A stretch of DNA of 64,000 nucleotides from Njordibacter sp905182035 (GCF_047730075.1 NZ_CP159831.1:124001-188000), one strand, 5' to 3'; counted from the stretch's first letter, positions 1 to 9,482 are shown. A program made the numbers and translations. The notes: generated by a model from the sequence alone, not told the origin.

Positions 1-2
1 AC

Positions 3-710
3 AGTCAGAGTCACATCAGCGTGCAACTTAGAAACGCCGGTTCTAGTGAATATGCAGAGTTTTTTGAACTGGTGCAGATTGATATTGAAGAAGCCTTTGC
101 TGGTCATGGAGAACAATACCCCAATATGGATGTTCATGTGACAGGCACTTTGGCCATGATGATGAGGCTGATGGATGATATGAGTAATAACCAGTTTAAA
201 AGCTTAGCCTTAGCTATGGTTATTATCTCGGGTTTGTTAGTGCTTACTTTGGGTTCAGTCCAAGCAGGACTGATGTCTATCATCCCAAATATGATACCAG
301 CAACATTGGCTTTTGGCCTCATGGGGTTGATGGGAATACCTTTAGATACAGACACCTTAATGATTGCCCCATTGATCATAGGTATTGCCGTAGACGATAC
401 TATTCACTTTATTACCCACTATCGAATGGCATTGGCTAAGCACAGTGATATGCGTTTGGCTTTGGTAGGCACCATTAAAGAAGTGGGCCAAGCCGTAACC
501 TTTACCAGTTTGGTACTAGGTTGTGGTTTTTTTATGCTGAGCTTTAGCAATTATTTGGGTCTTGCCAAGGTGGGTGCATTTGGGTCGTTAGCTATCTTTG
601 TGGCCTTGTTGTGCGACTTGCTATTTTTCCCGGCTTTAATCATGGTATTTAAACCTAAATTTGGCCAACAAAACGTGACAGATAATCTGCAATTTAAAGG
701 AGCTAAATAA
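3..710 (+). CDS. RND/MMPL-family exporter, C-terminal part (5' end outside window)
   Basis: The reading frame is open to the left edge, so the first GTG at 21 is probably internal and only the last ~235 residues are seen. A short periplasmic piece is followed by five hydrophobic segments, the second block holding GIAVDDTIHF, the acidic transmembrane-4 signature of RND permeases (proton relay in the family). The stop overlaps the next start (TAATG at 708-712), so it is translationally coupled to a LolA-like gene and then a beta-barrel-like gene. This three-gene arrangement fits the COG1033-type exporters paired with an outer-membrane lipoprotein-sorting-like protein, so an envelope lipid or hydrophobic substrate is inferred. 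The substrate is unknown. Confidence 0.85.
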   Translation, partial: SQSHISVQLRNAGSSEYAEFFELVQIDIEEAFAGHGEQYPNMDVHVTGTLAMMMRLMDDMSNNQFKSLALAMVIISGLLVLTLGSVQAGLMSIIPNMIPATLAFGLMGLMGIPLDTDTLMIAPLIIGIAVDDTIHFITHYRMALAKHSDMRLALVGTIKEVGQAVTFTSLVLGCGFFMLSFSNYLGLAKVGAFGSLAIFVALLCDLLFFPALIMVFKPKFGQQNVTDNLQFKGAK

Positions 711-1594
711 TGCGGTTAATCAAGGCGATGGCGCTACTCAGTCTTAGTCTATTGGTGGTGGGCGTTGTCCAAGCAGAAATGACTGCCCGTGAGTTAGTGC
801 AAGAAATGGATGAAAATCGATTAAAAACTACAGATTCATCTTTCAACCTAATGCAACTCACTACCTGCAAATATGGCACTAAAGATGGCAAACTCAAGTG
901 TGTAGAAAAGCCCCGCATTAAACTATTAGAAAGTGCCCAAATTAATATAGGCGCTAATAATAAAGACAGTAAGTCCATCGCCATCATCCTGGAGCCTCCT
1001 AGTGAAAGGGGCATTGGCATGTTGACCTATACCTATGATGCTAGTGATAAAGACAACGAAACTTGGCTCTATTTATCAGCACTGGGTAAGGTAAAACGTA
1101 TTGCCTCGGGTAGTGATGATGAGGCGACCGAGCCCACTAGTATGTTTGGTTCAGAAATAACCACCGAAGACCAAGAAACGGGTAAATTGGATGATTACAC
1201 CTATAAAATTTTGCAGCGTGGAACCTATAAAGGCCGACCAGTAGCAGTGATTGAATCTGTGCCTACACCACAACGTTTACAGCACACTCGTTATGGCAAA
1301 GTAAGAACATGGGTCGATACGGAACGTTTTATAAGTCTAAAAATGCAAATGTTTGACAAACATGGTAATGCCATTAAACAGGTATCGGTGGCTAAAGTTG
1401 AGAAAATTAATGGCATTTGGTTAGCTAGAAGCATGACCTTCAAAAATTTAGTGAGTCAACGTTTAACTAATATGAAAATAAAAGCGATAAGCTTTGGGCT
1501 TAACATTAATGACGGTTTTTTAACGCAGCGGGCGCTGACTGACCAAGCCTTTAGGCAGAGGCACCTACAAACCCTTAGGGAGCAGGTGCAATAG
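710..1594 (+). CDS. Outer membrane lipoprotein-sorting (LolA-like) protein
   Basis: This is a 294-residue exported protein with a signal peptide (residues 1-22, cleavage after VQA). The body, with conserved patches such as ETWLYLSALGKVKRIASG and MFGSEITTED, fits the LolA-like periplasmic family found beside RND exporters (COG2834/PF17131-like). Such proteins have an open beta-barrel that can hold a lipid. It starts inside the stop codon of the exporter gene, with AAAGGAG just upstream, and is followed after 2 bases by a beta-barrel-like gene. I infer it carries the exporter substrate across the periplasm. It is not the housekeeping LolA, which is shorter and lies elsewhere in gammaproteobacteria. 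Confidence 0.8.
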   Translation: MRLIKAMALLSLSLLVVGVVQAEMTARELVQEMDENRLKTTDSSFNLMQLTTCKYGTKDGKLKCVEKPRIKLLESAQINIGANNKDSKSIAIILEPPSERGIGMLTYTYDASDKDNETWLYLSALGKVKRIASGSDDEATEPTSMFGSEITTEDQETGKLDDYTYKILQRGTYKGRPVAVIESVPTPQRLQHTRYGKVRTWVDTERFISLKMQMFDKHGNAIKQVSVAKVEKINGIWLARSMTFKNLVSQRLTNMKIKAISFGLNINDGFLTQRALTDQAFRQRHLQTLREQVQ

Positions 1595-1596
1595 AC

Positions 1597-2889
1597 ATGG
1601 GCATTGAAGTGGTAAAGAGACTGATTGCCTTGTGCTTAATTGTTATGTTTGTTGGCATGCCAGCTCAAGCAGGTGATAACTTGTTAAGTGATGATCTGTT
1701 AAATGACAACTTACTGGGTGACGATTTATACGATGGTGGAGATTTGTTTGCCGATGATGCCTTATTGGAAGAAAGCATTATCGTTGCACAAAATAAGCCT
1801 TTACAGCTTAGTGTGGAGCACAAGTTGACGCTTAACCCCCAAGCCAGTTATCAACGCACTAATCACTCCACAGATGCACGTTTATCAAGTGAGGCACCTG
1901 TTGGCCTATGGGGATATGGAGCATTGGAGTTAAAGGCCATACAATATTGGCAAGGCGACACAAATAAATCCGTTACAGGTCATTTTAGTCTGCTGGAAGT
2001 TGAGCGTTTGGTGCTGCAGTACAGCTTAGCTGATATCAGCATTAAGCTTGGCCGTTTCATACAGAGCTGGGGGGAAGTAGAAGGTTCTGGAGTATTGGAC
2101 GTGATCAACCCAGAACCTAGCCTCACCAGCAGCGAAACTGGATTTACGCCACAATGGCTAGTGAGTGGCAGTTATTATATGCCATCAGCGCAAGTGTCTT
2201 GGTTTGTTGGCCTAGACCCCAGTGTCACTGAACTACCAAGCGTGGTGTTAACCACCAGCGTGGCGAAAGAGTGGGGTGCTAAATATGGCCACACAGGGGC
2301 AGGTAGTGATTGGGCCATCTATACAGGCTATATGGTACCTAATACGCCAGTACGCAATTTAGCCACAGCAATGGCTTCGGCAAAGGCCTACCAATTGATC
2401 GGTTACAGCTGGAACAAAGCCATCGATGACGATCTAGTTAAATTCGATGTAGCCTACAAACGGGGCTTAGAGCATAACCTAGGCTACACCGGCCTAACTG
2501 CCAATAATCGTTTAGATACTGCTCTTGGCTTAGAGCTAAACAATGGTGATCGACAGTGGAACGCTAGCTTAACAGCGCAGCACTGGCTTAATTATCAAGC
2601 CAGTTACCTCACCTCAGCGTTAGTGCCGGTGGCCAGCAACCGAACAGACGTAACTTATAGCCTAGGTGTTAATGATAGCTTTAATAATGATGAGTTCAAT
2701 TGGTCGCTCACACACATTGGCACTCCCGATGGCGCTCTCAGGGCACTGACTGGAGAGATTGCTTGGATACCTACCGATCAATGGCAAAGCAGCCTAAGCT
2801 GCGCCACCATGTCTGCAAAAAGTAATACCGTCTATGCATTGCTGGATGGCACCCAGCGATTAACTTTTAAGGCTAAGTTCAGTTATTAA
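1597..2889 (+). CDS. Putative outer-membrane beta-barrel protein of the RND operon
   Basis: The product has 430 residues with a signal peptide ending at PAQA (about residue 26). An unusual acidic repeat of DNLL/DDLL/GDDLY units follows (residues 27-60), then a long stretch of alternating polar and hydrophobic residues rich in Trp, Tyr, Ser and Thr, ending in the aromatic residue Tyr as outer-membrane barrels do. The motif IKLGRFIQSWGEVEGSGVLD resembles DUF1302-like barrel proteins that accompany RND exporters. It is the third gene of the operon and its 3' end overlaps the convergent gene at 2860-3957 by 30 bases. Function is inferred from position: the outer-membrane partner of the exporter. 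Confidence 0.65.
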   Translation: MGIEVVKRLIALCLIVMFVGMPAQAGDNLLSDDLLNDNLLGDDLYDGGDLFADDALLEESIIVAQNKPLQLSVEHKLTLNPQASYQRTNHSTDARLSSEAPVGLWGYGALELKAIQYWQGDTNKSVTGHFSLLEVERLVLQYSLADISIKLGRFIQSWGEVEGSGVLDVINPEPSLTSSETGFTPQWLVSGSYYMPSAQVSWFVGLDPSVTELPSVVLTTSVAKEWGAKYGHTGAGSDWAIYTGYMVPNTPVRNLATAMASAKAYQLIGYSWNKAIDDDLVKFDVAYKRGLEHNLGYTGLTANNRLDTALGLELNNGDRQWNASLTAQHWLNYQASYLTSALVPVASNRTDVTYSLGVNDSFNNDEFNWSLTHIGTPDGALRALTGEIAWIPTDQWQSSLSCATMSAKSNTVYALLDGTQRLTFKAKFSY

Positions 2890-3957
2890 TTGGTTGACCC
2901 GTTTGTTGATACTGGAGCTTTCAATGGCCAGATCAAACACGATGTCAAAGTGATTGCGGCCGGCTACTTCAAAGCACTGGCTACTAACACCATCGCTGAG
3001 CAGCTGTTGGTGATACTCTTGGCTTTGGCGCTTAAACTCTTGGGTTTCGTTGCTGCCGTAGGCAATAATACAAGGTGGAAAACCTTGGTTACTGTAAAGA
3101 CCTGGGCTTAGGTCTGTTGCGCTTTGGGCAGTGAGGTTTAACGGTTCGTTGACGTAGGTGTCAACTAACGGACGGAGGTCATATACCCCACTGAGTAACA
3201 CCGCACCGGAGATAGATTGGGCACTAAGGCCATGCAGGTTTTGTTGAGCTGCCTGTAACACTGAAGCGCATAAGTGCCCACCCGCAGAGCTGCCAGCAAT
3301 AATTACTTTGTTGGTATCAAAGCCAAGTTTCTGAGCTTGGGCAATTAGCCAAGTCACAGCGCGACAGCACTGAGCAATCATTTGGTTAATAGTGGCTTCT
3401 GGGGCAAGAGTATAGTCCACTACTGCTAGATTGATACCTTGTTCCAGTAACCCTGGAGCCATTAAGCAGGAATCGTCTTTACTCAGTTTCTGCCAATAAC
3501 CGCCGTGAATATAAATCACCAAAGGGCCACCAGTTTGAGCAGGAAAGTAATCAAGCAATTCGCCTATACTATCGCTATAGGCAAGGTTGCTCTGATAGCT
3601 CAGCTTACCCTGAGCATCCTTAGAGTGGCTGATGTAATCGTTGATATACACCATGATGTCATCTACACAGGAGCTGGGAGAATATTCTTGCTCTACTTTT
3701 GCATGGCTCATATGTTGCCATGGCACTGGGAATCGACGCCTCAAGAGAGCCTCCTTAGTAGGCACATTGACGAGGCGGTGGACTTTAAGTAGCTTGTTAA
3801 TAGTCCGGTGGCAATTGCCACAATCTCCAGCCACTCCAAGTGCCACGCGTAATTTACGAAAGTCATCATGGCCCTCTGCAATCGCCGCTTCAACAGTATC
3901 CTGACGGATATCAAAACAAGTACATATGACAGGGTTGTTGTTTGAGGGGGTAGTCAC
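2860..3957 (-). CDS. BFD-like [2Fe-2S] domain fused to alpha/beta hydrolase
   Basis: The product has 365 residues. Residues 10-62 match a bacterioferritin-associated-ferredoxin-like domain with Cys12-X-Cys14 and Cys46-X2-Cys49, spaced as in [2Fe-2S] BFD domains. Residues ~95-365 are an alpha/beta hydrolase of the arylformamidase/esterase kind: HGGYW oxyanion motif, GSSAGGH nucleophile elbow, and a late Asp/His (RNHFDIVFD). An internal ATG (Met83, 3711) sits just before the EYSPSS sequence where free-standing hydrolases of this type start, so the protein may be a genuine fusion or a read-through of two genes. It is last in an apparent moxR-VWA operon: its ATG overlaps the upstream stop (ATGA, 3954-3957). 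Confidence 0.75.
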   Translation of the reverse strand: MTTPSNNNPVICTCFDIRQDTVEAAIAEGHDDFRKLRVALGVAGDCGNCHRTINKLLKVHRLVNVPTKEALLRRRFPVPWQHMSHAKVEQEYSPSSCVDDIMVYINDYISHSKDAQGKLSYQSNLAYSDSIGELLDYFPAQTGGPLVIYIHGGYWQKLSKDDSCLMAPGLLEQGINLAVVDYTLAPEATINQMIAQCCRAVTWLIAQAQKLGFDTNKVIIAGSSAGGHLCASVLQAAQQNLHGLSAQSISGAVLLSGVYDLRPLVDTYVNEPLNLTAQSATDLSPGLYSNQGFPPCIIAYGSNETQEFKRQSQEYHQQLLSDGVSSQCFEVAGRNHFDIVFDLAIESSSINKRVNQLITELSLKS

Positions 3958-5129
3958 TTTGCAAGCGCCTTTATAGAATCGCTGAGGCCGCTCAAAGTCA
4001 TGGGGTACATTCTGTCATCTATGAGCTGCTGAGTAAGGCCAATGGAGTGAGTGTAACGCCAATGGTCCTCTGCGACGGGATTAAGCCATGCGACTTTATC
4101 GAAATGGGTGGTGAGACGCTGCATCCACGCATGGCCAGGCTCTGGATTCATGTGTTCTACACTACCGTAAGGACTGCTGATTTCGTAGGGCGACATGGAG
4201 GCATCACCGACAAATATAACTTTGTAATCCCGCCCATAGGTGTGAATAATATCGTGTAAAGAGGTACGCTCATTTTGCCTTCGCATGTTGTTGCGCCAAA
4301 GGCTTTCGTAAACGAAGTTATGAAAATAAAAGTGCTCTAAGTGTTTGAACTCAGTACGGCAAGCGGCAAATAATTCTTCGCACACTTGGATGTAGGGGTC
4401 CATAGAGCCACCAACATCGAGCATAAGTAACACTTTTACTGCGTTGTGGCGCTCGGGAACTAGCTTAAGATCCAGCATACCTGCATTTTTGGCCGTAGCG
4501 CTAATGGTGTGGTCTAAATCCAGTTCTTCAGCTGCCCCTGTACGAGCAAATTGCCGCAATTTACGTAGTGCTACTTTAATGTTGCGCGTACCTAGCTGAA
4601 CGTTGTCATCAAGGTCTTTAAATTGGCGTTTTTCCCATACTTTGGCAGCACTCTTGTTGCGGCTTTCACCACCCACACGAATGCCTTCTGGGTGATAACC
4701 GCTGTGACCAAATGGGGAAGTGCCTCCGGTGCCAATCCACTTACTACCACCTTGGTGGCGTTTTTCTTGCTCTTTGAGGCGCTCCTTAAAGGCGTCTAAG
4801 AGTTCCTCTAACCCACCTAAAGACTTGATCTTGGCTTTTTCTTCATCACTCAACTGCTTGATGAATTCTGAGCGCAGCCATTCTTCTGGAATGAGTGCGC
4901 TAAGTACATCTTCTAGACTTTCTAGTTGCTTAAAATAAGCACCAAATACGCGATCAAATTTGTCAAAGTGAGCCTCATCTTTAATCAGGCAAATGCGGGC
5001 AAGGTGATAAAAATCATCCATGTCTGCAAAAGCTAGATGTTGTTGAAGGGCTTCCAGCAACACCAAGTATTCTTTGATGGAAACAGGAATTTCAGCACGC
5101 TTTAGAGTGTAAAAAAAGTTAACCAACAT
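3954..5129 (-). CDS. VWA domain protein (CoxE-like)
   Basis: The product has 391 residues. The N-terminal ~130 residues are helical and the middle is rich in Lys, Arg and Gly. The C-terminal ~190 residues form a von Willebrand A domain with a degenerate MIDAS sequence LDVGGSMDPY (DxGGS rather than DxSxS). It matches the COG3552/CoxE-like group that works with MoxR AAA+ ATPases as metal-dependent chaperones for cofactor insertion or complex assembly. The MoxR gene lies 6 bases upstream on the same strand, and the [2Fe-2S]-hydrolase fusion overlaps its stop codon. The client protein is unknown; the downstream fusion is a candidate by position only. Confidence 0.85.
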   Translation of the reverse strand: MLVNFFYTLKRAEIPVSIKEYLVLLEALQQHLAFADMDDFYHLARICLIKDEAHFDKFDRVFGAYFKQLESLEDVLSALIPEEWLRSEFIKQLSDEEKAKIKSLGGLEELLDAFKERLKEQEKRHQGGSKWIGTGGTSPFGHSGYHPEGIRVGGESRNKSAAKVWEKRQFKDLDDNVQLGTRNIKVALRKLRQFARTGAAEELDLDHTISATAKNAGMLDLKLVPERHNAVKVLLMLDVGGSMDPYIQVCEELFAACRTEFKHLEHFYFHNFVYESLWRNNMRRQNERTSLHDIIHTYGRDYKVIFVGDASMSPYEISSPYGSVEHMNPEPGHAWMQRLTTHFDKVAWLNPVAEDHWRYTHSIGLTQQLIDDRMYPMTLSGLSDSIKALAK

Positions 5130-5135
5130 AATAAA

Positions 5136-5981
5136 CTACCGTTGCTCCCTGCGGGCCATAAATGCAAGTCGCTCAAGTAATTGAACGTCTTGTTCATTTT
5201 TCAACAAAGCGCCATAAAGTGGAGGGATAGCTTTGGTTGGGTCACGATTAGCTAATAAATCTTCGGGTATTTCATCGGCCATAAGAAGCTTGAGCCAATC
5301 AATCAATTCAGAGGTGGATGGTTTCTTTTTGAGGCCAGGTATAGCACGCACATCGAAAAACATCTGCATGGCTTCTGCCACCAGAGCTTGGCTAATGTCT
5401 GGGTAGTGCACATCAACAATAGCCTTCATAGTGTGTTTGTCGGGGAAGTTAATGTAATGGAAAAAGCAGCGGCGCAAAAACGCATCAGGTAACTCTTTTT
5501 CGTTGTTACTGGTAATAATCACCACTGGGCGATGTCTTGCTTGAACCCGTTCACCAGTTTCATAAACATGGAATTCCATCTTGTCCAGCTCTACCAGCAG
5601 GTCGTTAGGGAATTCAATGTCTGCCTTGTCGATTTCATCAATCAATAACACAACACGTTCATTTGCATCAAACGCTTGCCATAGCTTGCCTTTTTTAATG
5701 TAGTTACCCACATCGTGAACCTGGTCACTGCCTAGTTGTGAATCACGCAAGCGTGACACAGCATCGTATTCGTAAAGGCCTTGCTGGGCCTTGGTAGTGG
5801 ACTTCACATGCCATTGCATTAGTGGCATCCCCAATGCAGCGGCAACCTCTTCTGCAAGTAGTGTTTTGCCGGTGCCAGGCTCTCCTTTAATAAGCAAAGG
5901 GCGCTGCAAGATTACAGCAGCGTTAACAGCCATTTGTAAGTCTTTGGTGGCGACGTATTTTTCGGTACCGGTGAAATTCAT
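5136..5981 (-). CDS. MoxR-family AAA+ ATPase
   Basis: The product has 281 residues. It shows Walker A GEPGTGKT (residues ~36-43), Walker B VVLLIDEIDKAD (~112-123), and sensor-1-like ITSNNEKELPDAFLRRCF with the arginine-finger pair. This is the standard MoxR architecture of an AAA core plus a C-terminal lid. Family members couple ATP hydrolysis to remodelling of client proteins together with a VWA partner, here the next gene (CoxE-like). It is first in the minus-strand operon at 5981-2860. The divergent GlxA-type regulator begins 134 bases upstream. Confidence 0.92.
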   Translation of the reverse strand: MNFTGTEKYVATKDLQMAVNAAVILQRPLLIKGEPGTGKTLLAEEVAAALGMPLMQWHVKSTTKAQQGLYEYDAVSRLRDSQLGSDQVHDVGNYIKKGKLWQAFDANERVVLLIDEIDKADIEFPNDLLVELDKMEFHVYETGERVQARHRPVVIITSNNEKELPDAFLRRCFFHYINFPDKHTMKAIVDVHYPDISQALVAEAMQMFFDVRAIPGLKKKPSTSELIDWLKLLMADEIPEDLLANRDPTKAIPPLYGALLKNEQDVQLLERLAFMARREQR

Positions 5982-6115
5982 AAATAAAACTCAAATATTT
6001 GTTGATATGCCTATTCTGGCATGAATCGTATGGCTAAGCAGTAAGACTTACAAGTCATCTCGTCACTTTTTCAAGTTGCTCGGGTCCTCCTGAAAATTAG
6101 TGGTATAGTTAGTTT

Positions 6116-7147
6116 ATGAATGAACCCATACAACCTAAAGCCAAGGTGCAGGTGTTTCCCCTAGAAACGGTGCGTGCCCCAGTAACTAACAAACAGCCGG
6201 GCGAGCTGCGCAACTTCTCTTTTTTGTTGCAAGAAAACTTCTCCATGATGGCCCTAACCTCTGCTTTAGATGCCTTGCGAACCGCTAACTTGCTTAGTGA
6301 AGAAGAACTCTACACCTTTCGTTTGGTGAGCTTAGATGGCGCTGCTGTGTGCAGTGATTTGGGTTTTGCTGCCATGGCTGATCAAGCATTAGGGGAGCTT
6401 AACCTTGACCATATGGACGCTTTTGTAGTTTGTGGTGGTTTGCGAGTAGAGCTGCAAGCTCCACCTCAATTAATTAAATTCTTGCGTCAATCTGAAGTGC
6501 AAAAAAAGGCCCTGGGATCTTTGTGGAACGGTTTATTTGCATTGGCCCACGCGGGTGTTATTGATGGTAAAGCTTGTGTGGTCCATCGGGAAAATAGGGC
6601 CAGTTTTAGGGAAAGTTTTGCCGATATAAATTTGAAAGATAAAGCTTACGTTATCGACAACCAGCGCTTTAGTTGTGCCGGCGGTAATAGTGCTTTAGAT
6701 ATGATGCTAGAACTCATGTTAGAGGCGAGAGGCAGGCCCTTTGTGCGAGGAATTTGCGATATTCTTACCTGTGATCGTATTAATGACGCGGGTGAACCGG
6801 CATTCCTCAGTGATCAGGCTGATGCGCAGTTGCCACAAAACCTTAAAGACATTATTGGGTTAATGGAAAACAACATGGAAGAAATGTTGTCAGCCGAAGA
6901 AATTGCTTCTTTAGTTGGCATTACACGGCGACAAATTGAGCGTCAGTTTCAGCGTTACTTAGGTAGCACCCCCACGCGTTATTATTTGGAGCTGCGCCTT
7001 AAACGATGCCACCAATTACTCACGCAAACTCATCTAAGTATGAGTGATATTTCACTGGCCTGTGGCTTTGTGTCGTACCCGCATTTTAGCAAATGTTATC
7101 GGCAGTACTTTGAAGTAACACCGTCCCATACCCGCCGGCAGTCCTAG
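6116..7147 (+). CDS. GlxA-family transcriptional regulator (DJ-1/PfpI plus AraC HTH)
   Basis: The product has 343 residues. The N-terminal ~200 residues form a DJ-1/PfpI-like amidotransferase fold starting at FSFLLQENFSMMALTSALDALRTAN, and the C-terminal ~95 residues form an AraC double helix-turn-helix (SAEEIASLVGITRRQIERQF, then MSDISLACGFVSYPHFSKCYRQYF). Regulators of this layout control amine and quaternary-ammonium catabolism (choline, carnitine, glycine betaine) in proteobacteria, but the ligand cannot be read from sequence. No Shine-Dalgarno is obvious before the ATG at 6116. It is divergent from moxR, and its targets are not evident among the neighbours. Confidence 0.87.
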   Translation: MNEPIQPKAKVQVFPLETVRAPVTNKQPGELRNFSFLLQENFSMMALTSALDALRTANLLSEEELYTFRLVSLDGAAVCSDLGFAAMADQALGELNLDHMDAFVVCGGLRVELQAPPQLIKFLRQSEVQKKALGSLWNGLFALAHAGVIDGKACVVHRENRASFRESFADINLKDKAYVIDNQRFSCAGGNSALDMMLELMLEARGRPFVRGICDILTCDRINDAGEPAFLSDQADAQLPQNLKDIIGLMENNMEEMLSAEEIASLVGITRRQIERQFQRYLGSTPTRYYLELRLKRCHQLLTQTHLSMSDISLACGFVSYPHFSKCYRQYFEVTPSHTRRQS

Positions 7148-7174
7148 GGTTTAAAGGTGGCTGATAAGCATTAT

Positions 7175-7789
7175 TTAATTATCTATGAGCTGGTGTAAAT
7201 CTTTAATTCCCCAATCGGTCATGTGGGGCCACGGGTGCTGTGCCGATGTGTCAATGTGAACTGTGGCAATGTTGGCCGCCTTGCCGGCTTCCAAGTCAAA
7301 CAAGTAGTCGCCAACCATCACGCTATCGCTGGGTTTTGCGCGCCATTGATCTAACAATAATACTATCCCAGCGGGATGAGGCTTAGGCTCGCAAGAAGCT
7401 CGATCCAAAATATTGTTAGCAGTAAAAAACCCATCCAAGTTACAAGTTTTAAGTGTTTGTAAGGCAACGGGCATAACGTTGCGAGTCAATATGCCTAGAT
7501 TGACACCCTTTTCTTGAAGGTGTTCGAGTAGTTCAAATGCGCCAGGCATAGGTTTAGCTAAACTGGCAAAGTGATACTCCATGGCATTAATTTTGTCCCA
7601 CATGGGTGCGGCTTGCTCAGGGGGCATGGCTTGCACGGTCTCCAAAATACCTTCGTCTGGAGCTAAACCGAGCTCACTTCTCATCATGGTAAAGTCGTGC
7701 ACACCGATGGTTAAGGTGCCGTCCATATCAAAAATCCAGTGCTTACTGGCTAGAATATTTTCTTGTAGATTGTTTAGTGTGTCTTTCAT
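7175..7789 (-). CDS. HAD-IA family phosphatase (phosphoglycolate-phosphatase-like)
   Basis: The product has 204 residues. HAD motif I is FDMDGTLT near residue 20, motif II is GILTRN, motif III is the Lys in CEPKPHP, and motif IV is MVGDYLFDLEAG. The helical cap between motifs I and II places it in subfamily IA, like Gph and beta-phosphoglucomutase-type hydrolases. The substrate cannot be inferred with confidence. It is a single gene between the convergent GlxA-type regulator and the divergent purE. Confidence 0.85.
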   Translation of the reverse strand: MKDTLNNLQENILASKHWIFDMDGTLTIGVHDFTMMRSELGLAPDEGILETVQAMPPEQAAPMWDKINAMEYHFASLAKPMPGAFELLEHLQEKGVNLGILTRNVMPVALQTLKTCNLDGFFTANNILDRASCEPKPHPAGIVLLLDQWRAKPSDSVMVGDYLFDLEAGKAANIATVHIDTSAQHPWPHMTDWGIKDLHQLIDN

Positions 7790-7897
7790 GGGCTTAATTT
7801 AACAAATTTTGAATGAATTAGGCTAGTTTTACTTTCCTTTGTTTAGCCTTATGGAGCCCTGTGGTAAAATTTATACTTCATTATTGGAGGATAACCA

Positions 7898-8389
7898 ATG
7901 GGCGCAAAAGTTGCCGTTATCATGGGGTCTAAGAGTGACTGGTCATGTATGCAGGAAGCCACGCAAATTATGGATCGTTTGGGGGTGAGTTACGAAGTAG
8001 AAGTGGTTTCTGCTCATCGAACGCCAGACAAACTCATGGAGTTTTCCTCTAAAGCTGCGGGCCGTGGTATTCAAGTGATTATTGCTGGTGCTGGTGGTGC
8101 AGCTCACTTGCCCGGTATGGTGGCAGCTAAAACACGCTTGCCCGTGCTGGGTGTGCCGGTACAAAGTAAAGCCTTAAGTGGAGTTGATAGCCTTTACTCA
8201 ATTGTGCAAATGCCTCGTGGCGTGGCTGTGGGAAGTATGGCCATTGGCGGTGCCGGGGCCTTTAATGCAGGCCTACTGGCTAGCCAAATACTGGCTAACC
8301 AAGATGCTGACCTGGCCCTACGAATTGAAGTTTTCCGCACCGAACAAACTCAAGCTATATTAGATAACCCCGACCCAAGGAAAGGTTAA
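7898..8389 (+). CDS. purE: N5-carboxyaminoimidazole ribonucleotide mutase
   Basis: The product has 163 residues. It carries the class I PurE signature VAVIMGSKSDW at the start, SAHRTPDKL, AGAGGAAHLPGM and GVPVQS, all of which form the CAIR/N5-CAIR active site. It catalyses N5-CAIR to CAIR in de novo purine synthesis. GGAGG at 7886-7890 gives a clear start at 7898. purK follows after 10 bases, the usual operon. Length is normal for the family. Confidence 0.96.
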   Translation: MGAKVAVIMGSKSDWSCMQEATQIMDRLGVSYEVEVVSAHRTPDKLMEFSSKAAGRGIQVIIAGAGGAAHLPGMVAAKTRLPVLGVPVQSKALSGVDSLYSIVQMPRGVAVGSMAIGGAGAFNAGLLASQILANQDADLALRIEVFRTEQTQAILDNPDPRKG

Positions 8390-8399
8390 TTCAAGCGCT

Positions 8400-9482
8400 A
8401 TGAAACCAGCAATAAAACGTGTGTGGGTATTGGGAGCGGGTCAGTTAGGAGCCATGCTTAAACATGCTGCTCAACCATTGGGAGTTGATTTGCGCCCAGT
8501 GGATATTGAGTTGGATGCTAACCTGCCTCTAGAAGACGAAGATGTGATTACTGCAGAGCGCGAACAGTGGCCATCCACCAAGGCCACAGATCAACTTGCT
8601 GCACATCCCAACTTTGTGAACCAAGATGTATTTGGCTTGGTGGCGGATCGTGTTACACAAAAGCAGTTGTTAGACCGGTTGAATTTAGCCACCGCACCTT
8701 GGCAACTGGTAGAAGATCAGCATACGGCCAACAGCCTACACGCCCATTATGGCGGGCGAGTATTGCTTAAACAGCGTACCGGTGGATTTGATGGCCGTGG
8801 TCAACATTGGTTAGTTGAAGGGCAAAATAGTGCCATTCCCCAAGGCTGGCACAATAAGGTTATTGCAGAACAAGCCATTGCCTTCGACGAAGAAGTGTCC
8901 ATTGTTGGAGTGCGAAATCGGGCCGGGGAATGTCATTACTACCCACTGGCACTCAACCGTCATCAAGACGGTATTCTAACGGTAACCTTGGCGCCTCTAG
9001 AGCGCTTATATAGCCTACAAAACGAAGCAGAAACCATGCTTGAAAAAGTAATGGATGAGCTTAATTACGTGGGCGTAATGGCTATGGAGCTGTTTAGAGT
9101 AGGTGAGCGCTTACTTATCAATGAGCTTGCGCCACGTGTGCATAATAGTGGGCATTGGACTCAATCGGGTGCTAGTATCAGCCAGTTTGAGTACCATGTA
9201 CGAGCAACGGCAGACTTGCCCCTTGCGCCTGCTGTTATCAAGCACAACAGTGTCATGATTAACCTTATTGGCATCGATTACAATTTAGCTTGGTTGGCTT
9301 TACCAGGCGCCGAAGTTTTTTGGTATGGCAAAGAAGTGAGGCCTGTTCGTAAAGTCGGGCACATTAACTTCACCATAGCTGACAAAGCGCAGCTGATTCA
9401 CTCCTTACGGCAGCTTCAAGTAACCCTGACAGATTGGTATCAGCCAGCGTTAGATTGGACCATAGATGAGCTGGAAGGATAG
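8400..9482 (+). CDS. purK: 5-(carboxyamino)imidazole ribonucleotide synthase
   Basis: The product has 360 residues. It begins with a pre-ATP-grasp dinucleotide-like fold (VWVLGAGQLGAML), followed by an ATP-grasp domain with LLKQRTGGFDGRGQ (glycine-rich loop), EQAIAFDEEVS and the metal/ATP site MAMELF...LLINELAPRVHNSGHWT. It carboxylates AIR with bicarbonate and ATP to make the PurE substrate. It sits 10 bases after purE. The next gene's ribosome binding site lies in its last codons. Confidence 0.95.
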   Translation: MKPAIKRVWVLGAGQLGAMLKHAAQPLGVDLRPVDIELDANLPLEDEDVITAEREQWPSTKATDQLAAHPNFVNQDVFGLVADRVTQKQLLDRLNLATAPWQLVEDQHTANSLHAHYGGRVLLKQRTGGFDGRGQHWLVEGQNSAIPQGWHNKVIAEQAIAFDEEVSIVGVRNRAGECHYYPLALNRHQDGILTVTLAPLERLYSLQNEAETMLEKVMDELNYVGVMAMELFRVGERLLINELAPRVHNSGHWTQSGASISQFEYHVRATADLPLAPAVIKHNSVMINLIGIDYNLAWLALPGAEVFWYGKEVRPVRKVGHINFTIADKAQLIHSLRQLQVTLTDWYQPALDWTIDELEG

